Source of the DNA: Hyphomicrobiales bacterium
Lineage (GTDB): Bacteria; Pseudomonadota; Alphaproteobacteria; Rhizobiales; Rhizobiaceae
Assembly (NCBI GenBank): GCA_900469475.1
Contig: UBXG01000005.1
Coordinates: 496,001 to 560,000, forward strand
Direction: 5' to 3'
DNA: 64,000 nt
In this document: in pieces, positions 55,170 to 64,000 of the stretch
Layout: every line of letters starts with the position of its first letter
Numbering within the stretch: the stretch's first letter is position 1
Program-made: the position numbers and the translations under genes
The notes under the pieces: generated by a model
Database searches by the model: none
Seen by the model: only the letters and a program-made list of their open reading frames with translations
Told to the model about the DNA's origin: nothing

Positions 55170-56237
55170 CTAATTCTTGTAGATGAGCCAACTTTTGGTG
55201 AAATCCTTCTGCATGCCATCCTGATAGACGCTGCTGCAATTGCGGCCGGCATTCTTGGCGCAGTAAAGCGCCAGATCGGCCTTGTTATACAGCTCCCCGG
55301 AATCGGCTGCTTCCGAAGCCATACAGATGCCGAGGGAGAGGGTGATCGGACCATAGTCGACCCCGGTGCGCGAATTCTTGAACGGCGTCGCTTCGAGAGT
55401 GCGACGTATCCGTTCGCATACCGTCGTAACTTCCTCGATGCTGGTGGCTTCCAGAATGAGAGCGAATTCCTCGCCTCCGACGCGGGCGACGAAGACGTCG
55501 CGACGTACATTGGCGCGGATGATGGAGGCGACGGTGGCGAGAATCTTGTCGCCGACCGGGTGGCCGAACGTGTCGTTGACCCGCTTGAAGTGATCGATAT
55601 CGGCAAGAACCAGGGCGGTCGTCGGCCGGGTAAGCTGGTTGTCGAAGATGGAGATCAGCCGGTCCTCGAAGGCGCGGCGGTTGGAAAGCCGGGTTAGCGA
55701 ATCGGTGTTGGCGATGCGCTTGTATTCGTCCAGCTCTTTGCGGACCAGATCCATTTCCTGGCTGCGCTCCACGACATGCTCGACGGTCTTTTCACCGTGA
55801 GCCATCGTATCGCCGGTTGCTGTGGCGAGCATGTCAATGGCGCTGCGTAGCAGTTCGGCGCTGTTGTGGCTTCTGGAGGTTATGCTTTCACTGGTTTCGC
55901 CGAGCAGGCGGTTATAGCTTTCGAGTGTTGTCTGTTCCTGACGCAGGGCGCGCAGGACGGCATCGAGTTCGGAGGCGAGGCGGGTATGCGCTTCATCGAA
56001 GACGCGAGCCGCATGATGCGGAAAATACTTGGCGCCGATCGCGTCCAGTTCCTCCTGGGTGGCGTTTTTGCCCAGAGCTGCCAGTTCACGCGTAAGAGTG
56101 GGATTGGAGCCGATATAAGCTTCGTAGAAAAGTTCGTAATTGCGCGGAATAGGTGCGACCCCCATGGATCGCATGGCGTAGGTAATTTGCCCTGCCACGT
56201 CGGGAATTTGCGCCTTTGGCGCAATCGCCGTACTCAT
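55170..56237 (-). CDS. GGDEF-domain diguanylate cyclase
   Basis: A 355-residue soluble protein. A coiled-coil N-terminal region (about residues 60-175) precedes a GGDEF domain from DSLTRLSNRRAFEDRL. The active-site loop reads GGEEF in VARVGGEEFALIL, a catalytically competent variant. The RxxD inhibitory site expected five residues before it is missing, so product feedback inhibition may be absent. No EAL domain is attached. Confidence 0.93.
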   Translation of the reverse strand: MSTAIAPKAQIPDVAGQITYAMRSMGVAPIPRNYELFYEAYIGSNPTLTRELAALGKNATQEELDAIGAKYFPHHAARVFDEAHTRLASELDAVLRALRQEQTTLESYNRLLGETSESITSRSHNSAELLRSAIDMLATATGDTMAHGEKTVEHVVERSQEMDLVRKELDEYKRIANTDSLTRLSNRRAFEDRLISIFDNQLTRPTTALVLADIDHFKRVNDTFGHPVGDKILATVASIIRANVRRDVFVARVGGEEFALILEATSIEEVTTVCERIRRTLEATPFKNSRTGVDYGPITLSLGICMASEAADSGELYNKADLALYCAKNAGRNCSSVYQDGMQKDFTKSWLIYKN

Positions 56238-56384
56238 CGGTGAGCTCCGTAATAATGTATTTGTTAAAACTCTTCTTTATCTATGCAAAGATTCTTTGAG
56301 AAAATATTAAGAGTATGGTTATGAAAAATCCCCTGTCACTATGGTTTTATTCAAAAAATAATACAATTGAAGAGGGTTTTACAG

Positions 56385-56408
56385 AAAGGGGCGCCGATGC
56401 GCCCCTTT
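56385..56408. terminator. Hairpin between fumarase and diguanylate cyclase genes
   Basis: A perfect 10-bp stem (AAAGGGGCGC / GCGCCCCTTT, loop CGAT) lies 27 bp downstream of the class I fumarase stop on the minus strand. The T-tract is short. Confidence 0.6.
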
Positions 56409-56435
56409 TGATATGCTCAATTCAAAACAGCTATT

Positions 56436-58043
56436 CTATCCAAGGTTAAGTTCCTGAAAGAAATCATTGCCCTTGTCGTCAATGACGATAAAGGCGGGAA
56501 AATCTTCGACCTCGATCTTCCAGACCGCTTCCATGCCAAGTTCCGGATATTCGAGTACCTCCACCTTCTTGATGCAATCCTGGGCAAGGCGGGCAGCCGG
56601 CCCGCCGATCGAACCGAGGTAGAAGCCGCCATATGTCTTGCATGCTTCCCGTACGGTACGCGAGCGGTTGCCCTTGGCGAGCATCACCATGGAACCGCCG
56701 AAGGATTGGAACTGGTCGACGTAACTATCCATGCGGCCTGCGGTCGTCGGGCCGAACGAACCGGAGGCATAGCCGGCTGGCGTCTTTGCCGGCCCGGCAT
56801 AATAGACCGGATGGTTCTTCAGGTATTCCGGCATGCCTTCGCCCTTTTCCAGGCGCTCGCGGATCTTGGCGTGGGCAAGGTCGCGCGCGACGATGATGGT
56901 GCCGGTAAGCGACAGGCGCGTCTTGACGGGATGTGCGGACAGTTCTGCCAGGATATCCGCCATCGGCCGGTTGAGATCGATGCGGACCATGGATTCCGAG
57001 AGCTTGGCTTCGTCGATCTCCGGCATGTACTTGGACGGGTCGGTCTCCAGCTGTTCGATGAAGATGCCGTCGCGCGTGATCTTGCCCTTCGCCTGGCGGT
57101 CGGCGGAACAGGAGACGCCGAGGCCGATCGGCAGCGATGCGCCATGACGGGGCAGGCGGATGACGCGGACGTCATGGCAGAAATACTTGCCGCCGAACTG
57201 TGCGCCGACGCCGAGGCTCTGCGTGAGCTTATGGATTTCCTTCTCCATTTCGATATCCCGGAAGGCATGCCCGCTTTCGGAACCTTCCGTGGGAAGACAG
57301 TCGAGATACCGCGTCGAGGCGAGCTTGACCGTCTTCAGGTTCATCTCGGCCGAGGTGCCGCCGATGACGATCGCGAGATGGTAGGGCGGACAGGCCGCCG
57401 TGCCGAGCGTCAAGATCTTTTCCTTCAGGAAGTCCAGCATGCGGTCGTGGGTCAGCAGCGACGGCGTGCCCTGATAGAGGAACGTCTTGTTGGCCGAGCC
57501 GCCGCCCTTCGCGACGAAGAGGAACTCGTAGGCGTCGGTGCCTTCCTCGTAGATATCGATCTGTGCGGGCAAGTTGTTCCTAGTGTTCTTTTCCTCGAAC
57601 ATCTTGATCGGTGCGAGTTGCGAATAGCGCAGGTTCTTCTTCTCGTAGGCGTCGAGCACGCCCTTGGCGAGCGCTGCACTGTCGCCGCCTTCGGTCCAGA
57701 CGCGGCGGCCTTTCTTGCCCATGATGATGGCGGTGCCGGTATCCTGGCACATCGGAAGCACGCCGCCGGCGGCAATATTGGCATTCTTCAGCAGATCATA
57801 GGCGACGAAGCGGTCGTTGTCGGTGGCTTCAGGATCTTCAAGGATCGAGGCAAGCTGCTTCAGGTGACCGGGGCGCAGCAGGTGATTGATATCGGCGAAA
57901 GCCGTTTCGGCAAGGAGACGGATGCCCTCTGGATCGACGGTCAGGATTTCCTGGCCCTTGAAGGTGTCGACGGAAACATAGTCGCCCGAAATCTTGCGGT
58001 AGGGGGTCGTGTCGTCGCCGAGGGGAAATAGATCATCAGCCAT
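56436..58043 (-). CDS. Class I fumarate hydratase (Fe-S)
   Basis: A 535-residue [4Fe-4S] fumarase interconverting fumarate and malate. Cluster cysteines can be placed in [29 protein letters not shown] and [14 protein letters not shown]. The N-terminal alpha domain and C-terminal beta domain are fused in a single chain, as in E. coli FumA/FumB. This type is oxygen-sensitive. The class II enzyme gene fumC lies directly upstream on the same strand. Confidence 0.94.
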   Translation of the reverse strand: MADDLFPLGDDTTPYRKISGDYVSVDTFKGQEILTVDPEGIRLLAETAFADINHLLRPGHLKQLASILEDPEATDNDRFVAYDLLKNANIAAGGVLPMCQDTGTAIIMGKKGRRVWTEGGDSAALAKGVLDAYEKKNLRYSQLAPIKMFEEKNTRNNLPAQIDIYEEGTDAYEFLFVAKGGGSANKTFLYQGTPSLLTHDRMLDFLKEKILTLGTAACPPYHLAIVIGGTSAEMNLKTVKLASTRYLDCLPTEGSESGHAFRDIEMEKEIHKLTQSLGVGAQFGGKYFCHDVRVIRLPRHGASLPIGLGVSCSADRQAKGKITRDGIFIEQLETDPSKYMPEIDEAKLSESMVRIDLNRPMADILAELSAHPVKTRLSLTGTIIVARDLAHAKIRERLEKGEGMPEYLKNHPVYYAGPAKTPAGYASGSFGPTTAGRMDSYVDQFQSFGGSMVMLAKGNRSRTVREACKTYGGFYLGSIGGPAARLAQDCIKKVEVLEYPELGMEAVWKIEVEDFPAFIVIDDKGNDFFQELNLG

Positions 58044-58210
58044 GTGGGAAACCTTTCAAGCCGGATGGCGGGGAAGATGTTTGGAGACGATCTAAATCCG
58101 GCTTGAGGCAAAAGCAATTGTTTGGCTGATAAGTTGAAACTTCAAAGTGGGGTTCGTTGATTGGGCATACTCAGGTCAGGTGGGTCTTCCGATGGCGAAA
58201 CCTTGTGCCC

Positions 58211-58349
58211 GGCCCCTCACCCTAGCCCTCTCCCCGCATTGCGGGGAGAGGGGACCTATTCTGTGTTTGCGGCACCTACTAAGGCTGCTGATGTCGCATG
58301 ATCAACTCCCTCTCCCCGCAATGCGGGGAGAGGGTTGGGGTGAGGGGCC
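58211..58349. repeat. Large inverted repeat of CCCTCTCCCCGC-type intergenic elements
   Basis: Two copies of a GC-rich unit, each itself palindromic (CTCTCCCCGC...GCGGGGAGAG), are arranged as an inverted repeat: arms GGCCCCTCACCC and GGGTGAGGGGCC match at 25 of 27 positions over their full length. Similar sequences are scattered in intergenic regions of rhizobia and other proteobacteria as I recall. The pair lies between fumC and the class I fumarase gene, where its RNA could fold into strong stems. The remaining part of this 360-bp gap holds nothing else I recognise. Confidence 0.7.
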
Positions 58350-58404
58350 ATGCACACGGCTGCAACATCGGAGAACATGCCCGGACGATCACCGTCCAGT
58401 GATG

Positions 58405-59796
58405 TCACTTCGGGCCGATCATCGTTTCCGGGCGGACGATGGCGTCATATTCTTCCGAAGACACCAATCCGCTTGCCAGCGCTTCTTCCTTCAGGGTCGT
58501 GCCGTTCTTATGGGCCGTCTTGGCGATCTTGGCGGCGTTGTCGTAGCCGATCTTCGGGGCGAGCGCCGTCACCAGCATCAAGGAGCGCTCCAGGCCAGCC
58601 TTGATGTTGTCCTCGCGCGCCTCGATACCGACGACGCAATTATCCGTGAAGGAGACTGCGGCGTCGCCGAGCAGCTGCACCGACTGCAGGAAATTATAGG
58701 CCATCATCGGATTGTAGACGTTAAGCTCGAAATGGCCCTGGCTGCCGGCAAAGGTCAGCGCGGCATTGTTGCCGAAGATGTGGATGCAGACCTGCGTCAG
58801 CGCTTCGCACTGTGTCGGATTGACCTTGCCCGGCATGATCGACGAGCCCGGCTCGTTCTCCGGCAGTGAGAGTTCTCCGAGGCCTGAGCGCGGGCCGGAG
58901 CCAAGCAGGCGGATGTCGTTGGCGATCTTGAACAGCGCAGCTGCGGCGGCATTGATGGCTCCGTGGCTGAAGACCATCGAGTCATGGGCCGCCAGCGCTT
59001 CGAACTTGTTCGGTGCAGTAACGAAGGGTAGGCCGGTAATTTTGGCGATCTCGTCGGCGACCTTCTCGGCAAAGCCGATCGGTGCATTGAGCCCGGTTCC
59101 GACCGCAGTGCCGCCCTGGGCGAGTTCGCAGAGCCCCGGCAATGTCAGCTCGATGCGCTTGATCGAGGAGGCGACCTGCGCGGCATAGCCGGAGAATTCC
59201 TGGCCGAGCGTCAGCGGCGTTGCATCCTGCGTATGAGTGCGCCCGATCTTGATGATATGGGCAAAGTCGGCGACCTTCTTTTCCAAAGCAGCATGCAAAT
59301 GCCGCAGGGCCGGCAGCAGGTGATGGACGATCTGCTCGGCGCAGGCGATGTGCATGGCTGTCGGATAGGTGTCGTTCGACGACTGGCTCATGTTGACGTG
59401 ATCGTTCGGATGCACCGGCTTTTTCGAGCCCATGACGCCGCCGAGCATTTCGATCGCGCGATTGGAGATCACCTCGTTGGCATTCATGTTCGATTGCGTG
59501 CCCGAGCCGGTCTGCCAGACCACAAGCGGAAAATGCTCATTGAGTTTTCCGTCGATGACTTCCTGCGCCGCCGCAACGATCGCTTTGCCGAGGGTCGGAT
59601 CCAACTGGCCGAGCTCCATGTTGGCGCGTGCGGCCGCCTGCTTGACGATGCCGAGGGCGCGCACGACCGATAGCGGCTGCTTTTCCCAGCCGATCTTGAA
59701 ATTGCCGAGCGAGCGTTGCGCCTGCGCCCCCCAGTAACGGTCGCTGGCGACTTCGATCGGGCCAAATGTGTCGGTTTCGGTGCGGGTGGAGGTCAT
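58405..59796 (-). CDS. fumC: Class II fumarate hydratase FumC
   Basis: A 463-residue oxygen-stable tetrameric fumarase of the TCA cycle. The family signature is [15 protein letters not shown]. Other conserved blocks are [34 protein letters not shown] and [10 protein letters not shown]. The ATG at 59796 gives the standard length. Together with the downstream class I gene it provides both fumarase types side by side. Confidence 0.97.
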   Translation of the reverse strand: MTSTRTETDTFGPIEVASDRYWGAQAQRSLGNFKIGWEKQPLSVVRALGIVKQAAARANMELGQLDPTLGKAIVAAAQEVIDGKLNEHFPLVVWQTGSGTQSNMNANEVISNRAIEMLGGVMGSKKPVHPNDHVNMSQSSNDTYPTAMHIACAEQIVHHLLPALRHLHAALEKKVADFAHIIKIGRTHTQDATPLTLGQEFSGYAAQVASSIKRIELTLPGLCELAQGGTAVGTGLNAPIGFAEKVADEIAKITGLPFVTAPNKFEALAAHDSMVFSHGAINAAAAALFKIANDIRLLGSGPRSGLGELSLPENEPGSSIMPGKVNPTQCEALTQVCIHIFGNNAALTFAGSQGHFELNVYNPMMAYNFLQSVQLLGDAAVSFTDNCVVGIEAREDNIKAGLERSLMLVTALAPKIGYDNAAKIAKTAHKNGTTLKEEALASGLVSSEEYDAIVRPETMIGPK

Positions 59797-60198
59797 CTTC
59801 CTGGTCCTGCTTTCCATTGAGACGGATAGCAGCTCATATAGGTCCGAAAGGGCCTCATGAAAATATCAAAGCGCCATTTGATGACTGTTATAGTCATGTT
59901 TTGCTTGGTGCGGCGTGCTCTTTTTAACACGCTGCGCATATATTAACGGACACGCATTTTCGGGCGCTTAAAAAGTCTCCAAAAATTCAATAAAGCATTA
60001 ACCAATAATTTCATATTTTTGTGTGGACTGAGCCGCGAAAGACGCCACCGCTTCGTCACATGAAGTTGAGGCATTGAACGAAAGGCGGGCCTCGCCGTTT
60101 TCATAGTGTGAGTATACGATGTCGAAGACATCGCGGCCGAGTTGAAAACAGCACCGTCAAGCTCGAAGTCATCGCACGATACAGGGACTGATTACAGA
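59797..60198. other. AT-rich gene-free region between divergent genes
   Basis: About 400 bases, more AT-rich than the coding regions around it, holding the promoters of fumC and the L,D-transpeptidase gene. A weak GCGTG/CACGC hairpin is visible near 59920-59935. No coding region is supported. Confidence 0.4.
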
Positions 60199-62097
60199 AT
60201 GAAACTTGCTTCCAAAGCCACCGCATCCGTCCTGGCTCTCTCCTGTTGCCTTTCTTCGATAGGCGCAACCTCTGCAAGTGCCATGACCCTCATGGATTTC
60301 ATCCGCGGCGGCCAGGGCCGTCAGCAGAGCACGCAGGTTTCGGCTCCCGTTCCTGTCAATCCGGTGCAGACGCTGGATCCTGATCAGCCTCCGCGAGTAA
60401 AGCAGCCGCTGCCGACCGTCGATGCGCCGAAATATTATACCTATAAGGCCGACCAGATGCGCCTGGTGTCGACGGCGCATTTCGCCGACCCGGTCGTGAC
60501 CGGTGCCGTTGCAGATGCTTCTCCCTCGCCGGTCGCGATCGACACCGGGATTTCGCAGCGCCGCTATCTGGCAGATGCGCGCGTCATGGCGACCAATGAC
60601 ATCGCCAAGGCGATCGAAGCCTATTATGCCGATCAGAGCAAGCCGCTTCTCTGGGTTGCCGATCATGCCGTCAGCGACAAGGCGAAGGCTGCCATGGCGG
60701 CTCTTGCCGATGCGGGTTCCGTTGGCCTCGATCCCGCCGATTATGCGGTAACTTTGCCCAGTGCCGATGCGGAAAACGCCGATCCGGTCATGCGCGATCG
60801 CGCGCTCATGCAATTCGAGCTCGCGCTATCGAGCAAGATATTGATGTTCGTTCAAGATACGGTTCGGGGTCGCCTCGACCCGAACAAGATTTCCGGCTAT
60901 CACGACTTCAAGCGCAAGGACGTCAATCTGACGGCGATGCTCGACGTATTGCGCGCCAGCCCGGATGTTCCAGCTTATCTGAACAGCCGAAACCCATCCA
61001 ATCAGCAATTCCTGGCCTTGAAGGCGGAGCTCGCGAAACTTCGTGCGGAATCCGGATCAGACGGCAGCCATATCTCCATTTCGCTGAGCGGAATTCTGAA
61101 GCCGGGCGGCAGCTCCCCGGAAATGGCCAACATCGTCAAGGCGATCCAGCACGGCGGATCGGATGCGCTGAAGGCCGCTCATGCCGATCTTTTCGATGCC
61201 TATCTGGGCACGCCGGATTATACGCCCGAACTCGTGTCGCTGGTTGAAGACTTCCAACGCGAGAAGGGTCTGACGGCCGACGGCGTGATCGGCTCGTCCT
61301 CCGTTCGCGCCATGGTCGGCGAGAACAATGACGTGAAGATCCAGAAGCTGGTCATCGCCATGGAGCAGCTGCGCTGGCTGCCGCCTGAACTTGGCCCGCG
61401 CTATGTCTTCATCAACCAGCCGGCTTTCATGGTCTATTACTACAATAATAACCAGGAGCAGCTGTCGATGCGCGTCGTCGTCGGCAGCAAGCAGCACCAG
61501 ACCTTCTTCTTCGAAAATCAGGTGCAGACGGTCGAATTCAATCCGTTCTGGGGCGTTCCGCAGTCGATCATCATCAACGAGATGCTGCCGAAGCTGCGTT
61601 CCGATCCGAACTATCTCGACCGGATGGGCTATCAGGTCGAAGTCGGCGGCCGCGCCGTCGCATCGTCCAGCGTCGACTGGTACGGCTCGACGAAGAGCAT
61701 CTCGGTTCGCCAGCCGCCGAGCAGCGACAACGCACTCGGTGAACTGAAGATCCTCTTCCCGAACTCGCATGCGATCTACATGCACGACACGCCGCAGAAG
61801 AGCTTCTTCAAGAAGGATATGCGCGCACTCAGCCACGGCTGCGTCCGCCTTGCCGATCCGCGCGCGATGGCCGCCGCCGTGCTGAACACCACGGTTGATG
61901 ACGTCGCCAAGCAGATCGCCACTGGCCAGAACAAGGCTGTGGCCGTGCCGCAGAAATTCCCGATCTACATCGCCTATTTCACGGCTTGGCCGAACAAGGA
62001 TGGCGTTATCCAGTACTTCAACGACGTCTACGATCGTGACGCCGCCACGCAGAAGGCGCTCGATGCGACCTCGAAGGCACGCACTGCTCAGATCTAA
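60199..62097 (+). CDS. L,D-transpeptidase (YkuD/YcbB-like) with peptidoglycan-binding region
   Basis: A 632-residue periplasmic enzyme forming 3-3 cross-links in peptidoglycan or attaching proteins to it. A signal peptide (ending in ATSASA) is followed by a scaffold domain, a peptidoglycan-binding-like segment (LVSLVEDFQREKGLTADGVIG) and the YkuD domain with the catalytic Cys in ALSHGCVRLADP. The layout matches E. coli LdtD (YcbB). A Met 57 bases earlier would hide the signal peptide. Confidence 0.92.
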   Translation: MKLASKATASVLALSCCLSSIGATSASAMTLMDFIRGGQGRQQSTQVSAPVPVNPVQTLDPDQPPRVKQPLPTVDAPKYYTYKADQMRLVSTAHFADPVVTGAVADASPSPVAIDTGISQRRYLADARVMATNDIAKAIEAYYADQSKPLLWVADHAVSDKAKAAMAALADAGSVGLDPADYAVTLPSADAENADPVMRDRALMQFELALSSKILMFVQDTVRGRLDPNKISGYHDFKRKDVNLTAMLDVLRASPDVPAYLNSRNPSNQQFLALKAELAKLRAESGSDGSHISISLSGILKPGGSSPEMANIVKAIQHGGSDALKAAHADLFDAYLGTPDYTPELVSLVEDFQREKGLTADGVIGSSSVRAMVGENNDVKIQKLVIAMEQLRWLPPELGPRYVFINQPAFMVYYYNNNQEQLSMRVVVGSKQHQTFFFENQVQTVEFNPFWGVPQSIIINEMLPKLRSDPNYLDRMGYQVEVGGRAVASSSVDWYGSTKSISVRQPPSSDNALGELKILFPNSHAIYMHDTPQKSFFKKDMRALSHGCVRLADPRAMAAAVLNTTVDDVAKQIATGQNKAVAVPQKFPIYIAYFTAWPNKDGVIQYFNDVYDRDAATQKALDATSKARTAQI

Positions 62098-62114
62098 AGT
62101 CTGTTCAGCGGCGA

Positions 62115-62154
62115 AAACGAATAAGGGCGGCCCATTGGTCGCCCTTATTCGTTT
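62115..62154. terminator. Bidirectional terminator between convergent genes
   Basis: A perfect 15-bp stem (arms CGAATAAGGGCG / CGCCCTTATTCG plus flanking AAA/TTT) with a 10-base loop, 17 bp after the L,D-transpeptidase stop. The right arm ends in GTTT and the left begins with AAAC, so it can serve both strands. Confidence 0.75.
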
Positions 62155-62187
62155 AAGGGCTGATGCGCCTCAGGCCGCCAGCAAGCC

Positions 62188-62862
62188 TTAAGCGGCCAGC
62201 AATCCCTCGACCAGCTCGGGCGTCAGTTCGTCGTAGTGGTAGATGATGCGGTTCGGTCCGAGCGTTTCGATGCCGACATCGGAGTAACCGAAAGGGACGG
62301 CGATCGAGGGGACGCCGGCGTTGCGGGCGACGAGGATGTCGTTGATGCTGTCGCCGATCATGATCGTACGGGCGATGTCGCCGCCGGCGCGTTCGACCGT
62401 GCCGATCAGGTGCTCGGCATTCGGCTTGCGGACGGTGAAGGTGTCACCGCCGGTAATGGCCTCGAAGTAATGGGTCAACTTCAGCCGGTCGAGCAAGGTG
62501 CGCGCCAGCGATTCCATCTTGTTGGTGCAGACGGCGAGCTTATAGCCTTGGCTCTTCAGCGTATCGAGAGCTGCAAGCAGCCCCGGGTAAGGCTGCGTTA
62601 CGCCCGGCATGGTTTCGGAATAATGAGTGATAAAGCGCTGCAGAAGGGCGGGCAATTCTTCAGATGTCAGCATATAGCCGTGCAGTTTGCAGGCTCGCTC
62701 GATCATGACCTGCGCGCCGTTGCCGACGAGATGTGTCACGTCGTCGTAGCTGACCGGGGGAAGTTCGAGCGCCGCGATCGTATGGTTCAGGCTGACGATC
62801 AGGTCCGCATGCGTGTCCAGCAGCGTGCCGTCGAGATCGAATACGACAAGGGGGGATTTCAC
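62188..62862 (-). CDS. gph: Phosphoglycolate phosphatase Gph
   Basis: A 224-residue HAD-superfamily phosphatase that clears 2-phosphoglycolate. HAD motif I is VFDLDGTLLDT, motif II lies in LAVCTNKMES, motif III in GGDTFTVRKPNAEHL and motif IV in MIGDSINDI. The frame starts with GTG at 62862. It sits next to rpiA, which is divergent, a carbon-metabolism pairing common in rhizobia. Confidence 0.92.
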   Translation of the reverse strand: MKSPLVVFDLDGTLLDTHADLIVSLNHTIAALELPPVSYDDVTHLVGNGAQVMIERACKLHGYMLTSEELPALLQRFITHYSETMPGVTQPYPGLLAALDTLKSQGYKLAVCTNKMESLARTLLDRLKLTHYFEAITGGDTFTVRKPNAEHLIGTVERAGGDIARTIMIGDSINDILVARNAGVPSIAVPFGYSDVGIETLGPNRIIYHYDELTPELVEGLLAA

Positions 62863-63057
62863 TAGGAATCGGCCTTTGCAGAGAAAAGAGTGCGTCTTTT
62901 GGAGTTAAAAGATCGCGTGGGCAATTGCAACTGAAGTGCCGGAATGCCTTGGCGGGAAGGGGCCGGGGATTTCTATATCATGCCGTTATTTTGGCTTTCG
63001 TTTGGCTGGAGAGCCGTGTAAACAGCAGACCAACGTAACAATGGGAGCAGGTGGCGC

Positions 63058-63759
63058 ATGGACGCCCGCCAGATGAAGATTGAGGCTGCGAGAGCCGCGC
63101 TCGCTCATGTCGAGAGCGGCATGCGGCTCGGGATCGGCACCGGCACCACGGCGGAGGAATTCGTTCGCCTGCTCGCCGAAAAGGTTGCTGCCGGCCTCTC
63201 GATCCAAGGCGTTCCGACGTCCGAAAGGACGGCCAAGCTTTGCAATGAGCTCGGCGTCCCGTTGAAATCCCTGGACGAGCTTCCCGAACTTGACCTTACC
63301 ATCGATGGAGCCGATGAGCTGGATGGCGCGTTGACGCTGATCAAGGGGGGCGGCGGCGCGCTGTTGCGCGAGAAGATCGTTGCGGCATCGTCAGCTCGCT
63401 TGATCGTCATTGCGGATCAAAGCAAGGTCGTCGAGACGCTCGGCGCATATCCATTGCCTATCGAGGTCAATCCGTTCGGGCTCGTTTCCACCCGCATCCT
63501 CATCGAGAAGGCGGCGTCACGCATCGGTCTTTCCGGCGCACTGAACATGCGCCGCTCCGGTGACAGCCTCTTTGTCACCGACGGGGGGCATTACATCGTC
63601 GATGCATCTTTCGGCCGCATTCCTGATGCAGAGGCGCTGTCGAACGAGCTCTATTCGATTCCCGGCGTTATCGAACACGGGCTCTTTATCCATATGGCGA
63701 CATTAGCGATCATTGCCGGCCCTGCCGGTGCGCGCACGTTGCAGGCCAACAATACATAG
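63058..63759 (+). CDS. rpiA: Ribose-5-phosphate isomerase A
   Basis: A 233-residue enzyme of the pentose phosphate pathway that interconverts ribose 5-phosphate and ribulose 5-phosphate. Phosphate-binding [12 protein letters not shown], the catalytic TIDGADELD and [16 protein letters not shown] are intact. It precedes a DUF2059 gene by 13 bp, an arrangement I recognise from Rhizobium. Confidence 0.96.
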   Translation: MDARQMKIEAARAALAHVESGMRLGIGTGTTAEEFVRLLAEKVAAGLSIQGVPTSERTAKLCNELGVPLKSLDELPELDLTIDGADELDGALTLIKGGGGALLREKIVAASSARLIVIADQSKVVETLGAYPLPIEVNPFGLVSTRILIEKAASRIGLSGALNMRRSGDSLFVTDGGHYIVDASFGRIPDAEALSNELYSIPGVIEHGLFIHMATLAIIAGPAGARTLQANNT

Positions 63760-63772
63760 GAGCACTCATCTC

Positions 63773-64000
63773 ATGATCAAATTTGCGGGTCTTGGCCGTC
63801 TTGCCGCTGCAACCGTTCTTCTTTCCGGCATTGCCTTCGGTTCGGTCAACGCTCAGGAGGTTTCCGAGGATCAGATCAAGGCTGCCCGCGCCGCGATCAA
63901 TGCTCTCGGCATTACCAACCAGTTCGACAATATTCTGCCTAATCTCGCCGAGCAGCTGAAGAGCACGATGATCCAGGCAAACCCGAATTTCGGCGATGCG
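63773..64000 (+). CDS. DUF2059 domain exported protein (5' part; runs off the window)
   Basis: The first 76 codons of a protein with a signal peptide (MIKFAGLGRLAAATVLLSGI, cleavage after VNA) and the start of a DUF2059 helical domain (IKAARAAINALGITNQFDNI). TAGGAGCAC before the ATG provides a ribosome-binding site. In related genomes a glutathione reductase gene often follows; this lies outside the window. Confidence 0.85.
   Translation, partial: MIKFAGLGRLAAATVLLSGIAFGSVNAQEVSEDQIKAARAAINALGITNQFDNILPNLAEQLKSTMIQANPNFGDA

Noticed and set aside
59943..60131. 62-residue minus-strand frame upstream of the L,D-transpeptidase gene
   Set aside because: It lies in a promoter region, has basic unstructured composition and no ribosome-binding site.

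Overview
The window looks like a chromosomal segment of a member of the Rhizobiaceae (Rhizobium/Agrobacterium group). It is GC-rich with tightly packed genes. The gene content is typical of that family: an N-terminally extended UvrB, a usg homologue, a TIGR02281-type aspartic protease, DUF971 and DUF1289 proteins, an rpiA-DUF2059 pair and many PdhS/GGDEF/MCP-type regulators. A RIME-like mosaic element after dgkA and a CCCTCTCCCCGC-type repeat between two fumarase genes point the same way. This identification rests on recognising protein families and repeats by eye, not on a search. I see no prophage, insertion sequence, CRISPR array, rRNA or tRNA.

Layout. 0-2.7 kb: zinc uptake locus, znuA divergent from znuC-znuB-zur, with two Zur-box-like palindromes between them. 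2.8-12.2 kb: gamma-carbonic-anhydrase-like protein, FAA hydrolase, dusA, a cold-shock gene, a class III cyclase, an SRPBCC protein, uvrB and an MFS carrier. 12.2-18.6 kb: an envelope-flavoured region with a small exported protein, two Sel1-repeat proteins, a membrane protein, a thioesterase, an extensin-like lipoprotein and a small membrane protein, followed by a candidate small RNA. 18.9-30.6 kb: an ABC-2 exporter, folC-GNAT, a DMT carrier, an aspartic protease, DUF1289 and cobS facing cobT, then dgkA, a histidine kinase, a nuclease-UDG pair and an Lrp regulator.

30.6-41.4 kb: a 3-hydroxyisobutyrate-dehydrogenase-like gene, an alkanesulfonate (ssu) locus in which a 19-bp motif recurs before both ssuA and ssuD, and a GST-ArsR-SRPBCC operon behind two perfect inverted repeats. 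A TPR-methyltransferase, usg and a polar amino acid ABC transporter without its ATPase follow. 41.7-55.1 kb: a large Pro/Gln/Lys-rich OmpA-family protein, mobB-mobA, a DMT carrier, a chemoreceptor, an MBL-fold protein, moaA, DUF971, ltrA, a MarR-hydrolase pair with tandem operators, and a PPOX-family protein. 55.1-64 kb: a diguanylate cyclase, class I and class II fumarases flanking a repeat, an L,D-transpeptidase, a phosphoglycolate phosphatase, rpiA and the start of a DUF2059 gene.

Most of the window is ordinary housekeeping and transport. I did not find a convincing, wholly new multi-gene system. The parts most worth a second look are the Sel1 pair with its 72-residue higher-order repeat, the double inverted repeats ahead of the GST operon, the repeated ssu motif, and the unannotated minus-strand transcript unit implied by the terminator at about 18.6 kb.
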